A stretch of DNA of 64,000 nucleotides from the NCBI RefSeq assembly GCF_037126465.1, contig NC_088202.1, forward strand, positions 124,448,123 to 124,512,122, given 5' to 3'. How positions within the stretch are numbered: position 1 is the first letter of the stretch; each line of letters starts with the position of its first letter. The notes beneath the pieces are model-generated. The model was not told the DNA's origin. It did no database searches and worked only from the letters and a program-made list of their open reading frames with translations. A program made the translations under genes and the position numbers. This stretch comes from Ornithodoros turicata. Taxonomy: Eukaryota > Arthropoda > Arachnida > Ixodida > Argasidae. Shown one piece after another: positions 25,170-35,180 of this stretch.

Positions 25170-25900
25170 TCCGCGCTTCCCCACTTTTTCTCTCCTATCC
25201 TCTCCCTTAAGAAAAAATCTCGTTTGAATTTCAACACCGAGATTGGAGCCCGCGCGTCATTCTATATGGGCAAGAGCCTGTCTTGTTAGGATAAAGTAGG
25301 AGGAGAGCCCCCAAAGAAATTGCACGGGGCTCGCAGCTCAAGCGTGAGCCAGCGAATAATGGTGCAGGAAGGGATGCATAGCGTTCCCTCCACGAAGACA
25401 GAGCAAAGAAAAAAAAGGAGCCCGGCTCACGCCCCGATGGATTGTGGGATTTATGCGGATGTCCTTCATGGCAGTATGATTAATGACGGTCAAATCTCTT
25501 TCGCGGCCTGGAGAAGCCCGGTTTATCTGCTCCTAACCACCCAGGAAAATGCGAGCAGCGTCGTGAGCGGCCGCTGCGGATTCCGGTCAGTTCCGCTGCG
25601 CGGGCGGGGGGTCTATATACGCCGGCGCGGTTGGAGTCGAATTTGTACGAGGAATGCACGTACGATGAATCCGGGATATGTCCCTGATGACCTCGCTAAT
25701 TTGCGGAGCGGAATTAATTACGGGGCTCTATAAGGCTGCGGAGAGATGTGGAGAAATATAATGATTTAGCGAAGGAGAATGCCTGGCAATCCACGGTGTG
25801 GTGGTATAGAGATCACTGCGCTCGCGATGTTTTGCTGATTGATGACGGTTTTGTTGGTTTTAAAATTTATGATGTTCGTCGGCTAGCTCGTTGACCACGT
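25170..25900. promoter_or_regulatory. Candidate cis-regulatory module about 9-10 kb upstream of lab
   Basis: This is a high-complexity block without recognisable repeats. It contains TGATTAATGACGGT at 25477-25490 and TGATTGATGACGGT at 25836-25849. These 14-mers differ at one base and combine a Hox/Exd octamer with a TGACGG half-site resembling the Meis/Hth core TGACAG. It also has TTTATG (Caudal/posterior-Hox-like) near 25450, AATTAATTA (generic homeodomain core) near 25712, and AATGATTTAGC at 25760-25770, shared with the lab proximal region. The open frame at 25320-25733 has no recognised domain and is probably chance. Conservation in related species would be the decisive test. Confidence 0.35.
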
Positions 25901-27284
25901 GCGTACCTCCTCCTCGAGCAGGAAGAGTGGTGGTATTAAGAGCTCAGCGTGTGATGCTCGGCTGCTTTATCGAAAGGCTTCCTTATTTAGTACTCCTTAC
26001 CTTTGATACGGATACGTGTTCAGCGTAACGGAATGTCAGTAATGTGCGACTGTCTTGCAACGTGACAAGCATACGTGCATGTCAGACGATTCAGTGGGGG
26101 AGGGGGGTAACGTTGAGGCTTCTACGATTGGCATGTTATGGTTTGCTAGGAAGATCTTAACTGACAACACGTATTATACGGTGTGATGTTACAGTCTTGC
26201 ATAATTAAACGTTGCCATATACGAGCAGTGGCCGGTTGGTTGACTGCGTGTTACTGCCCAGCGGTCTGCCAGCAGTGGAGAGTTATTTTGCAGATATTCC
26301 TGTATATGTCGTCACATGTTCTTCGCTGTGTGTAGCAGCGGAATACGGTGTCCATATCCTACCCTTTAGAGACATTCGCTCCCAATGTTTGCAATTTAGG
26401 CCGCGAACCATTGATTAATCGTCCCAGAACGCATAACGTAAACACCGTTCAATACGCCATTCAGTTTTTTTTTCTCTCTTTTTCTCCATTGTGGCAGCGT
26501 GGCTGTTATATGGAGCTAGTGATTCCCTGCCGGGTGCCTGACCGAGAATTTAGTGTACTGTAAGTGGTGTGCATGCTGCGCGAAGAAGAGAGAGGATCTG
26601 CGCCCGCGGTTCACAATGCGAGCCACTGTCTGCAGCTCGTCCGATCCATAACTGTCAGAGCGGAATTATTTTTAGTTTTTCCCCGCGTCTCTCCTATTCT
26701 GAGTTCGTCACTCGGGAAAGGTTTCCAAGCGCCGCGGGGCCAGGTGTTTGGTCCCGAGACAAGGCCGCTGATTTGCAGTTACGTTTCTCTAGGCTCCCGC
26801 ATGTACAGACGTGCCTTATTTGCGGGAAGCTCGAAGGAGACTCACACACACATACACACACACGAACACGCTTCCTGCTGTTAGGGAAATTATATAGGCT
26901 CAACCTTGTGCGGCAGTATACGGCCAGTGTTGCGACGAGTCCGCGACGGTCTTGATGTGATTGAAGGCTGTGCTCTGGAAAACGCGCACCCTCCGGATTT
27001 CGTGGTTTCCGAGAACACCTATATCGTACGCGAACAGGGCTGGGAAAAGGAGATTTTATTCTTACAGTAAAGGGTATGAAGAATTCTTCTACCATGATCG
27101 AGTGGTCAACGACAACAAAAAATAATTGCCCCAGGAATGAAAGTATAGTAACTTCGCCACATTCGGTAGCACGGCGATACAAAGCAAGGAGTGACACTGA
27201 GCCACAACCCGGTGCAAACGTAAAAGTTGTTTATCATTTTATTCTGGTCTAAAAGAATCGCAATGCACTTGGGCACATTTGCCA
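25901..27284. other. Upstream DNA, no gene recognised
   Basis: Contains a (CA)n run near 26843-26861 and overlapping frames on both strands at 26564-27197 in a GC-richer patch, none with a recognised domain. Confidence 0.4.
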
Positions 27285-27287
27285 TTA

Positions 27288-27460
27288 GCAGGGTTCACAC
27301 TATTGCGTTCCAATGCGTGCGAATGCGTGCGCGTTGCCGTGGTAACCAACTCGTGCGTAGCCCCGCGCATAGGCAACCATAGCCCGCGCTCCAGGTAGAA
27401 GATGAATGTCAGCGCATACGCACGCACGCACGCATTGGAACGCAATAGTGTGAACCGTGC
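27288..27460. mobile_element. 173-bp MITE with TTA target duplication
   Basis: The left end GCAGGGTTCACACTATTGCG and the reverse-complemented right end GCACGGTTCACACTATTGCG begin inverted repeats of over 30 bp that run into CGTTCCAATGCGTGCG. TTA flanks both ends (27285-27287 and 27461-27463). A 3-bp TWA duplication is the PIF/Harbinger signature. The copy is non-coding, and its nearly identical ends argue for a fairly recent insertion. Confidence 0.75.
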
Positions 27461-27524
27461 TTAAGTCTCATTGCTGCGCTCACAGGGCAACAATGTGCCT
27501 CCACTTCCATATATGTTGGCACAG

Positions 27525-27657
27525 TTCCCTTAGAAGTCGGCCTAGGACGCACATTCCCCAGGGCGTCAGTCGTGACGTTGCCCACATCTGTGAGGCCGAC
27601 AACGGCGAGCCCTTTCACCATCACCACCACCACCACCACCACCACCACCACCACCAC
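27525..27657 (+). repeat. SINE-tail variant ending in (CAC)12
   Basis: CACAGTTCCCTTAGAAGTCG and GGCCTAGGACGC match the family A SINE body. A 60-bp extension shared with 10097-10170 follows, then CACCAT and (CAC)12 at 27622-27657. The polyhistidine or polythreonine frames through the microsatellite are artefacts. Confidence 0.65.
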
Positions 27658-27794
27658 CGCCACTTCCATTACTCAAGCTTATTGCTTGTACTCAAAGCAT
27701 CCTTTTCGTAAAATGATGCCATATTTCTACAGAAATGTGCACAACAGCTTGAGCACAAGTGAATGAGTGATAATTAATTCAATCTCTTTTTTTT

Positions 27795-28085
27795 TTAATT
27801 GGGTGTTAGCGCCGCGAAGCAACTGTGGCTATGAGCGACGTACAGATGTGGACAGACGGAGAGAGGATAGCAGGAAGGAGTGGGGGACAGGGAGTTAGTA
27901 TGCGTCCTGGGCCGACTTCAGGAGGAACTGTGCCGACATTCGTCTGGAAAGTCTTCGGAAAACCCAGGGAAAACCTCAGACAGCACAGCCGGCGGTAGGA
28001 TTCGAACCCACCACCTCCCAGTCTTCAGCACGACCTTGGTTACTACCAACGAGCGGACGCCTTAGCCCACTCGGCCATGCCGCTG
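27795..28085 (-). mobile_element. Serine-tRNA-derived SINE (family A), full length
   Basis: Read on the minus strand from 28085: a GCGGCATGGCCGAGTGGG head (A box), GGTTCGAATCC (B box, about 28000), the body with GTGCTGTCTGAGG and AGTCGGCCCAGGACGC, and the end GCTTCGCGGCGCTAACACCC followed by an A-rich tail (T-run at 27788-27798 on the plus strand). It aligns end to end with 20014-20335. The tRNA-like boxes belong to the SINE, so this is not a functional tRNA-Ser gene. Confidence 0.8.
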
Positions 28086-28189
28086 GTAAAATTCAATCTC
28101 TCCTTTTCTTTTTTTTTTTTCGCCAACATCAGCGTGAAGTGAGACAAACGCAACTCTCGGAGGAAATCTTTTACTTTCTCAGATCGTGC

Positions 28190-28312
28190 ATACCAAACTA
28201 CGGAGTTCTCACATTAGAGGCTTTGAGGCTCACATTGAGGCTAATTTGAGGCTTTGTGTGTATCTGCATGTCCCTTCTATGTTGTTCCAGCCTCAGAACA
28301 TCAGTTTCTCTT
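28190..28312 (+). repeat. Short interspersed repeat family B, 3' part
   Basis: GAGGCTTTGTGTGTATCTGC then TTGTTCCAGCCTCAGAACAT is shared with 19760-19850 and 42868-43037 on the opposite strand. Three nearby GAGGCT repeats (28210-28250) are local duplications. Confidence 0.6.
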
Positions 28313-28439
28313 ACATTAGCTTTTCTACCTTATTCCTGCAGGGTTGTTTGAGCTTCTCTCACTTTTCGTTTGGAGGCACCGTGACACTTTATGCATTCAA
28401 AGCTTATTGATCGACCCATTACTATAATTTTGTTACTTT

Positions 28440-28815
28440 CGTCTCTCGATTGATTGATTGATTGATCGAAAAAAGAAAAATATGGTGATGTGGGTCACGA
28501 CGATGTCGTGAGAGGCTACTCCAGTACACGTACAAAGTAGAAAAAGTAAGACAGATTCAACCCAAGATGTGTAAGAGACACAACAAAACACAAACAGTGA
28601 AAAACTAATGGGCGAGTTAATAATAATAATTCGGGGCTTTACGTCGCCAGACAACTGCGAGCGAGTTAATGAGACCATAGTTCAAAAGCCCGTAGACCAA
28701 ATGCAACAATGACACTCAATGCACACTGCACGATGCACCCTGCACGATGAACCCTTAGGACAGTAACTAGACTAGTAGAGAGTTCAGGGGGTGTCGAGAA
28801 GGTCACATTTCAAAA
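28440..28815 (-). mobile_element. (AATC)n-tail retroelement, copy 2
   Basis: On the plus strand a (GATT)n run at 28448-28466 precedes GATG, the 7-bp stem TCACGAC/GTCGTGA (28495-28501 with 28505-28511), then GGCTACTCC. Further in, TGCACGATGCACCC and GTCGAGAAGGTCACAT match the 44.2-kb copy, so about 370 bp is homologous. Element sense is minus, with the tail at the low-coordinate end. Confidence 0.65.
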
Positions 28816-29209
28816 TGGGTCCCTTGAAAGCGTACTTCTTTTCGGTGTTTTCGGCCGTATTCAGCTAATCGAAGTCGCCTGCAACAGTGGGCGTGAGAGA
28901 CTCAAGGCAACGGTTGCGTTTGGTGTTCGTATGAGTCTTGGCGCCGTCGCGAGTATACGATATAGAATCGATATATAGACTGGTGTCCCGGTTGTCGGCG
29001 ATCGATGGGAACGCATCTAGTGTCCCCTACATATTTTCTACCACGTGAAAGAAACTTTCCCGACATGTTCACTTTCTTAGCCGAGAAGAATGACGGCGCG
29101 TTGCGCATTATCACGTGACCGCTGAAATCAATGATGCGTGTTCAACTTGTAAGCGTGTGACAGTCTATAAGAAAGTAGTCTGCAACATGCACTGCGGGAC
29201 TCGATATTT

Positions 29210-29345
29210 TGCAGCACATTGCGTGGACAGGTCTGTCTGGGGACCCATGGAAAACACATAGCCGGTCGTTGAATTTGAACCCACCACGTTCCAGCCTTTG
29301 AAGAGCTCGCATCAACGAGCGGATGCTGTATCCACTCGGCCATAT
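29210..29345 (-). repeat. Family A SINE, diverged 5' part
   Basis: Minus-strand order is GGCCGAGTGGATACAGCATC, then CGCTCGTTG, then the B-box-like GGTTCAAATTC (about 29270-29280), and the body with CAGACAGACC. It matches the tRNA head and early body of the 27.8-kb SINE. The B box is mutated. Confidence 0.6.
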
Positions 29346-29429
29346 GACGTACATGCAGTACGCTTTCACATTTATGATATCGTTATGAAATATGAATTCA
29401 ACAACCTTATTTTCGGTCTTGGAGAGTGG

Positions 29430-30111
29430 GGAGTTTCATCGCAACAGGCGGTACTCTACCCCAGTGCTTGGTGGAATGGGGGGAATAAAATAACGAGCCC
29501 CTTTACAATAACGATCGAAGTCCGATGGTGTCCAGAAATGTCAGAAGAGCTTTGAGCGCAGAGTGTTGCTGGGCTGGATTGGGCCAGGGACCAAGCAATT
29601 TCGGTAGGGAGAGAGGGCGAGAGTCCAGCTGACGAAGAGACTCGGAGAGTGTGGTTCGGGAAGGTTCGTAGTGAGGGCAATGAAGAAGAATGTGCTCCAG
29701 ATCCTCAAGAGCACCACAGTGGCAGCAGGTGGCAGAATCAATTTGTCTCAAGCGGTAACGCCACTGAGCTGTAAAGGCCACATCGAGGCGCATGCGGTGG
29801 ATTAATGCAGCATCCTGACGAGATGTGTTTCGTGGCATGCGGAAAGCGAGCGTGGGATCAACTCTGTTCAACATAGAGGGGGGAAGAATGTCGGTTGTCC
29901 GTTGGCGGGAAGCCAGGGGTGTCACTACACGTCGCAGAATTGAACGGCGGTCACCTCTGAGCAGAACAATACGGGTCCGGTTCCGAGACGAGAGTGCTGC
30001 TTCTGCGGCGCTGTCGGCCTGCTCGTTCCCCACGACACCACAATGGGCTGGAACCCACTGGAGAACTAGCCTGTGGCCTGCGGCGTAGATAGTGTGGTAA
30101 GCCATTAACAC
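29430..30111 (-). mobile_element. LINE ORF2 3' part: RNase H and zinc-knuckle domain, open frame
   Basis: This is the best-preserved retroelement frame in the window. It has about 200 codons without a stop, ending at 29503-29505. Early on it shows the RNase H C-terminal signature LQWVPAHCGVVGNEQADSAA (His, Gly-Asn-Glu and Asp of the last catalytic block). Near residues 137-155 is a Cys/His motif (CCHCG...LEHILLHCPHY). The end is LKALLTFLDTIGLRSLL, typical of the LINE C-terminus. RT and endonuclease are missing: homology starts near 30105, so the copy is 5'-truncated. The 3' UTR has a hairpin (29438-29454) that recurs at 40971-40985. Clades with RNase H (I/R1/LOA/Jockey-related) are possible. 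It is not expected to be autonomous. Confidence 0.85.
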
Positions 30112-33100
30112 GATATGAATTCAAACATGAACAACATGAACAAATATGAATTCAAATTCGGGCTACATGGGCCCTGCCTTCGCCAGCATGCAAGCCTTCC
30201 GACAATGACTATAGTAATATTAACTATCACCCATAAAGTAATCCTATAGCTAGCTTGTATCGTCCGCCTTTATATCGACCGTACACATGCAGATCACCGG
30301 CTTTTTTTTCACGATTTAATTTGTGTTGAAAAATGGTTTGCTTCTCCCTTCATGCTTTGTCTTCGGGCAGTTCATGTGCCAGAAGCCAATTGCCTGCCGT
30401 TCGTCACCGCATAAATTTATGCCCTTTTCTTAGTGCCTCTTCTTGCGTAATGTTTTTCTTCACAGCCTGTTTGCAACTTAAGTAGTATACGTGACAGCAT
30501 TCCTATCAACTGTTTCGTGAATTACAGGTGTAACCCCAGCTCTCAACCATGCACCGTAATCTAAGCTGTCCGCAATATATTCTGTGAAGTTGTAATTCCT
30601 ATACGTAACATTGTTTTTTCCATTCTTCTTACATTTCTCTTACTTCAGTTCCGAAAAGACGTCTGTCAACTCTTATCCGTATATGCAGTTGATTTGTAAA
30701 TAGCTGTCAGGGCGGAAGCCGATCATTTTTCGCAAATGTTTAGCCACATGAAAGTTGGTGTAAGGCACAAAAAATATGCAATTGTACATTATTGGCTGTT
30801 GTCAACGTGGCGACGCTTCTAATCACGTCATATATGCAATGATTTGGAAATTTTCCCACATAGAAGCTGGTACAAAGTATCTTCAGAAGTGCGCCCTGAC
30901 ATGGTCAGCCCAGAATGTACGCAAACAAAGAACGCCTTTGGATGCAGCGTTTCATTCGCAGAGCACGGCCCTTCCTTGGAAGATGAATCGGTGTCCGGGC
31001 TGCAGGAAAAACCGTGACGCTCATGAGTTCGGTTGGGCTTTCGTGTTTTCTTCCTGGAGAACCGTGAACTTGCTTTCGTTCCGCTCACAGCTCAGTCGCA
31101 GCTTGGAGTTTTCGTCGCCAACGCACTACGGGTGGCCAGCTATGAAGGATCGCCGCTTTTGTCTTTAGGGAGGATAGTGCGAAGATATGCGCTGCGAGAG
31201 AGAGCCGGACAGAAGCGTCCTTCACCACGGAACATATTCCGACATATTCCGACGCTCATTCCAATATGCATTTGTCCCGTGCAAAGCTACTCCATGTTGT
31301 TCCATTCCTATAGAGTGGAAAACCTCCCCACTTCATCGTCAAAATATAGTTGTATTGTTGTAGTACTTATATATTGTATATATAAGTATTGTTGTTGCTC
31401 CATGTTGTTGTTTTTTTTCCTCGCGTTAAAACGACGAAACGATGACTGCGGCACTGACGTATAGCCAGCGGGGAACTTTCGGGAGTTAACTCCCCTCCCC
31501 GAAACCGTATACCTTTGGTAGTGCATTTGGGAGAAGGAAAACTAGGGTGAAATCCTTTTTTCCACATGTAAATTGTTCCCGTAAAACTCCTCTAGCTTCT
31601 GTATACCTATACTGCGGAGTTATATAACAATGTCATTATACCTATGATATACTTATGCCGGTATTATATCTGCACAGTTATATTAACACAGTTTATCAGC
31701 ACTAGCATTCGCTTGACGCCCACGTATGGCCTTCTTTCGATTTCAGGTTCTAAAATCTGAAGCCTGAAAAGTCGGATGCTAATATCTTTGATTCGGGGTC
31801 AAGTCGAGTGTGACTTCATTGCATTCGGGTTTCATCGGTTGAGAGCCATACAAAGGGAGGGTCTTCATCGCACCTTTACCCGTGAACACGTCTAGTTGCG
31901 AAAACGCGATTTTTCTTTTATCTATAAACTGAAGAACCAAAGTTACAGCATTACCAGGTTTTCCCTTAGTGCTTGCTCGCCGCGTGAGCGACTGTCCATC
32001 ATTTGTCGAAAGTAATCCGGGTCTAGATACTTAGGGAAATTCCCAAAAGCTGTGAAAACTGTGTTTATGTATACTGTACATGGATGTGTTGTTTTTGGTA
32101 TCGTTGTAGGGTATGCAAATTGGCAGAAAAACAAACAAAATCCAGGAGAGTGGCTTGACCCATTTTCCCTTTTCCCCGTCTCTCCTTATCTCCGTCGTTT
32201 TCTGGCTGTCTTTTCCTGCCAAATAAATAGATCCCCCCTTTTTTTTCTCGATATATAGCACCGCGTGTACAGGGTATTGGCGTAGAAATAAACAACTTTC
32301 ACGGGTCCTCATTCCTTAATGACCAGGAGATGCTAGATATATGGGACAACATCCAGTAACCAAGTTAACACGATCATTTCATGCAGGAAGAACATGTCTC
32401 TTCAGTGGTAGTCGTGGTTCACGTACGCATCGGAACAAACTTTAACGAGTTGTATGAGTTTGTAGAAAAGGGGGCATTTGACTGTCCGTTCCACTGAGAT
32501 ACAGGCGTTTCCCGTTTCATACTCTTGTGTAGCGGGTGAATAAGTTGCAATACATGCTGTCCTGAATTTTTTTAGCAGCAGGCATGTACAGGTACTTATA
32601 GCATAAATACTAAAAAATGATAAGTCGACTTATTGTCTCATATCGCGTACAGAGGTTCAATTATTCGCTTCGGTATTCCAAAGATATGAATATTCGAACT
32701 GTCATAATCGGATCATGCAAAATTCTTGGTCAATACTCTTGAAAAAAAAAATTTAAAAAATCATGCTCAATATTCTTGCACAGTTGAATTAGCAAAATAA
32801 ATGGCTTTCTTCATTCAATTTCAAATAAATGCATATTTTAAGTAATGTGTCTGCACAGAGCAATTTGTGATGGCGTCGAGCTTCGATCTCCAGACCACCA
32901 ACGTCTTTCGTCGTTGAGCGTGGGAGTGATGTGTTAAACGAGGGAAAGGAATTAATGGAGCGATTGGGGGAAAGCACAAGAAGGAAAGGAGAGGCAGCTA
33001 CCACAAATTAATGAACTCCCGTCAGCACAGATTACCCGATGCATTTTCTCACACACTCTATCCTTGATGCTCTCTGAAACGTCTTAATCAGGAGCCCACT

Positions 33101-33369
33101 TGCGTGATATTGCCTGTCGGCCGTTTAGACACTGTTATTCATTCCGAGCTCTGCAAAAACTGAGCCCTTCAGTCACGCCTCATAGTGGTGGCAGAGAGAA
33201 ATGGGGTTTAAACTCCGCTGCCAATGCAATTATAGCGGGAAAGGTGTATTAAATGATGTATGTATACTTGCGCTGATGTAGGGTGACGTGTGCCTGTACC
33301 GGTGATGTGTTCGTGTTTTTTTTTGCTTTTCTTTTTTTATACTATACACACTTCCAACGTGTCAACTTC
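30112..33369. other. Upstream DNA, no gene recognised
   Basis: AT-rich DNA. The stretch 32652-32702 (TTCAATTATTC, TCGGTATTC) resembles 50800-50838, so a short diverged repeat may be present. Confidence 0.35.
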
Positions 33370-34230
33370 CAAGCTTTACAGCAAACAACAACACAAAATA
33401 AATCCTGACTATGGCACGGGGTGATTCACCACTGGAAAGAGCAGTACACTACCCCATGACACGCGAAACATTAGATGTCAGATATGAGAATGAAGCTAAA
33501 GTTATGTGCAAGTACAACAATTGAGCTGTCCTCCACTGGCTGCGCTACGCCGCAAGAAGGAAGATGAAGAAAAAAAATACACATGAAAGAAGCACCAATG
33601 GTCATTGAGATAGAGGGTATGACTCTACAGCGTCTGGAGCAAACCGGTAGACAACAGGAACTCCAAGAGCAGAAGAACTCTCAGAAGACATCGACGGTGT
33701 TGCACGTGGTTCTGACATGGGCCAAGAATTGCAGCCAGGTTTCATGCCGTTTCGGCCGAGGGGTTCGGCAGGCGTTAGAGGTACGCCGCCCCCGGGGGCG
33801 TCGGCGGACGCCAGAAACTCGTCACCCGGGTCCGGTTCTCGAACCCTCCCTCCCGAACCGGTTCGGCCTGAAGCGCGAAATTACGACACGCGTTAGAAGG
33901 ATAAATTTCCCAATCGTTTGACGCCGAGAACGTTGCGCTGGCTCTCGCGGGGGCGGATATTCCGCGGACGTGGCCGCAATACTCAACTGAGCACAGAGTT
34001 GCGGGCCCTTCGTTTCGTAGAGCTCAGATTGTGTTAGGACGTGCGCAATGTTCGCTACGACGCCTCATTTGAAGCATAGGCTGCTGTCACAGTATCTGAT
34101 CCGGTACTTGAATTGGGGAGTGAAGGCTATATTGAGACGAAGCCTGTGCAGGAGGGACGTAAAATAGCGTGGTAAACGGTCTTTAACTGAGAAGGACAAG
34201 GGGTGTCATACAGGGGCGTAGAAAATCGGC
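33370..34230 (-). pseudogene. LINE 3' relic with GC-rich unmatched segment
   Basis: On the minus strand the order and sequence match the plus-strand element at 8085-8645: a block near 34040-34140 (GAGCTCTACGAAACG shared), AACCTGGCTGCAATT at 33727-33741, GTGCAACACCGTCGA, then a 3' UTR matching 1690-2000. The terminal hairpin (33428-33445) and TTG-like tail lie near 33381-33396. About 230 bp at 33745-33975 has no counterpart in the 8-kb copy and is far richer in GC. Reading frames are broken. Confidence 0.7.
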
Positions 34231-34377
34231 ACAGCGAATACTGAAACACATCAGGCACTAATTGTGAGGCTGCGTGGGAGAGGTCACGTGCTTACGACTA
34301 CCAATGGAAATATCTCGCTGCTCTGACGTCAGAGCTTTACATATATTTATTTCCACAATGTGTGCGTTTCGGGGGGG

Positions 34378-34690
34378 GGGGGGGATAAGAAATGAAAAGA
34401 AAGGAAATAGGAAATTTCGGCCAGGCTGATGCCGGCTTCCTAGTAAGATAAAAAATAAAGGAAAAAGAAAATTAAAATAAACATAAAAAGAAAGGGGAAA
34501 TAAAAGAGAAAGAAGAACAGTCAGTGCAGCACAGGCACGACATGGCACGACAAGGCCGGTCAGAGGGCAGACGCAAGGCCCGAATCTTGCAGGAAGCGGA
34601 GCAGGGCTGTGGTGATGGCCCTACTGGGTAGGCCGAGGGACGAGACCAAGGAGGGTGGCCATGGTGTGGTGGTGCATTTCAGGATTTGTA
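34378..34690 (-). mobile_element. Another LINE family, 3' end
   Basis: The minus-strand coding end reads SRAITTALLRFLQDSGLASA and reaches a stop near 34567-34569. This is the same kind of C-terminus as the 29.5-kb element but a different family. The 3' UTR has T-rich sequence and GCCGGCATCAGCCTGGC, which can form a hairpin, ahead of CTTTCTTTTCATTTC and a C-run (34374-34382 on the plus strand). It is 5'-truncated and adjoins the 33.4-34.2 kb relic. Confidence 0.65.
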
Positions 34691-34873
34691 TGTAGCTATG
34701 CACGATCCGTTGAAAAAAAAAACATTTTTTTCCCCTCCACAGTCCACAGTTTTCTCGCGACGTAAATACCCCGGATTATATAATTATATACTACCTCCAT
34801 TGTCTGACGTGCGGTACAACCTAAGAGAATGCAATGATACTTCCCATTTCTGTCCCGCTCCCTGTAATCGGGA

Positions 34874-35180
34874 ACCGGAAAAATCGTCCCCGTAAAAAAT
34901 GTCCCCCGGAAAAAATGTCCCCCGGAAAAAATGTCCCCGGAGAAATCGTCCCCGGTGGGAACCTAGGTTAGAACCGGGTCCTAGGTTAGTTTTCAGAGGT
35001 TAGGTTAGTTTAGGCTTGTTTTTGACAGTTCACCATGCGTTTGAGGGGAGCTACCCACAGCTGGGCACGCGCGCTACGCTATGCTATAGCGCCGTTTGAG
35101 GAAAGCTACTTTTCTTGATACCTTTCCTGCGGGGACGATTTCTCCGGGGGACATTTTTTCCGGTGACGATTTTTCCTACG
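34874..35180. mobile_element. Foldback/MITE-like element with internally repeated arms
   Basis: The left arm (34877-34953) is built from units such as AAAAAATGTCCCCCGG flanked by AAATCGTCCCC. The right arm (35130-35176) is the reverse complement with one unit fewer. The centre contains TTAGGTTAG repeats (34968-35010) and a GC-rich stretch. There is no open frame. Arms made of short direct repeats are typical of foldback elements; the family is not recognised. Confidence 0.65.

Noticed and set aside
27457..27766. Polyhistidine/polythreonine open frames
   Set aside because: They translate a (CAC)12 microsatellite at the end of a SINE variant and have no protein signature.
28000..28085. tRNA-Ser gene on the minus strand
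   Set aside because: The A and B boxes are there, but the sequence continues into a SINE body shared with 20.0 kb, and the cloverleaf is not intact.
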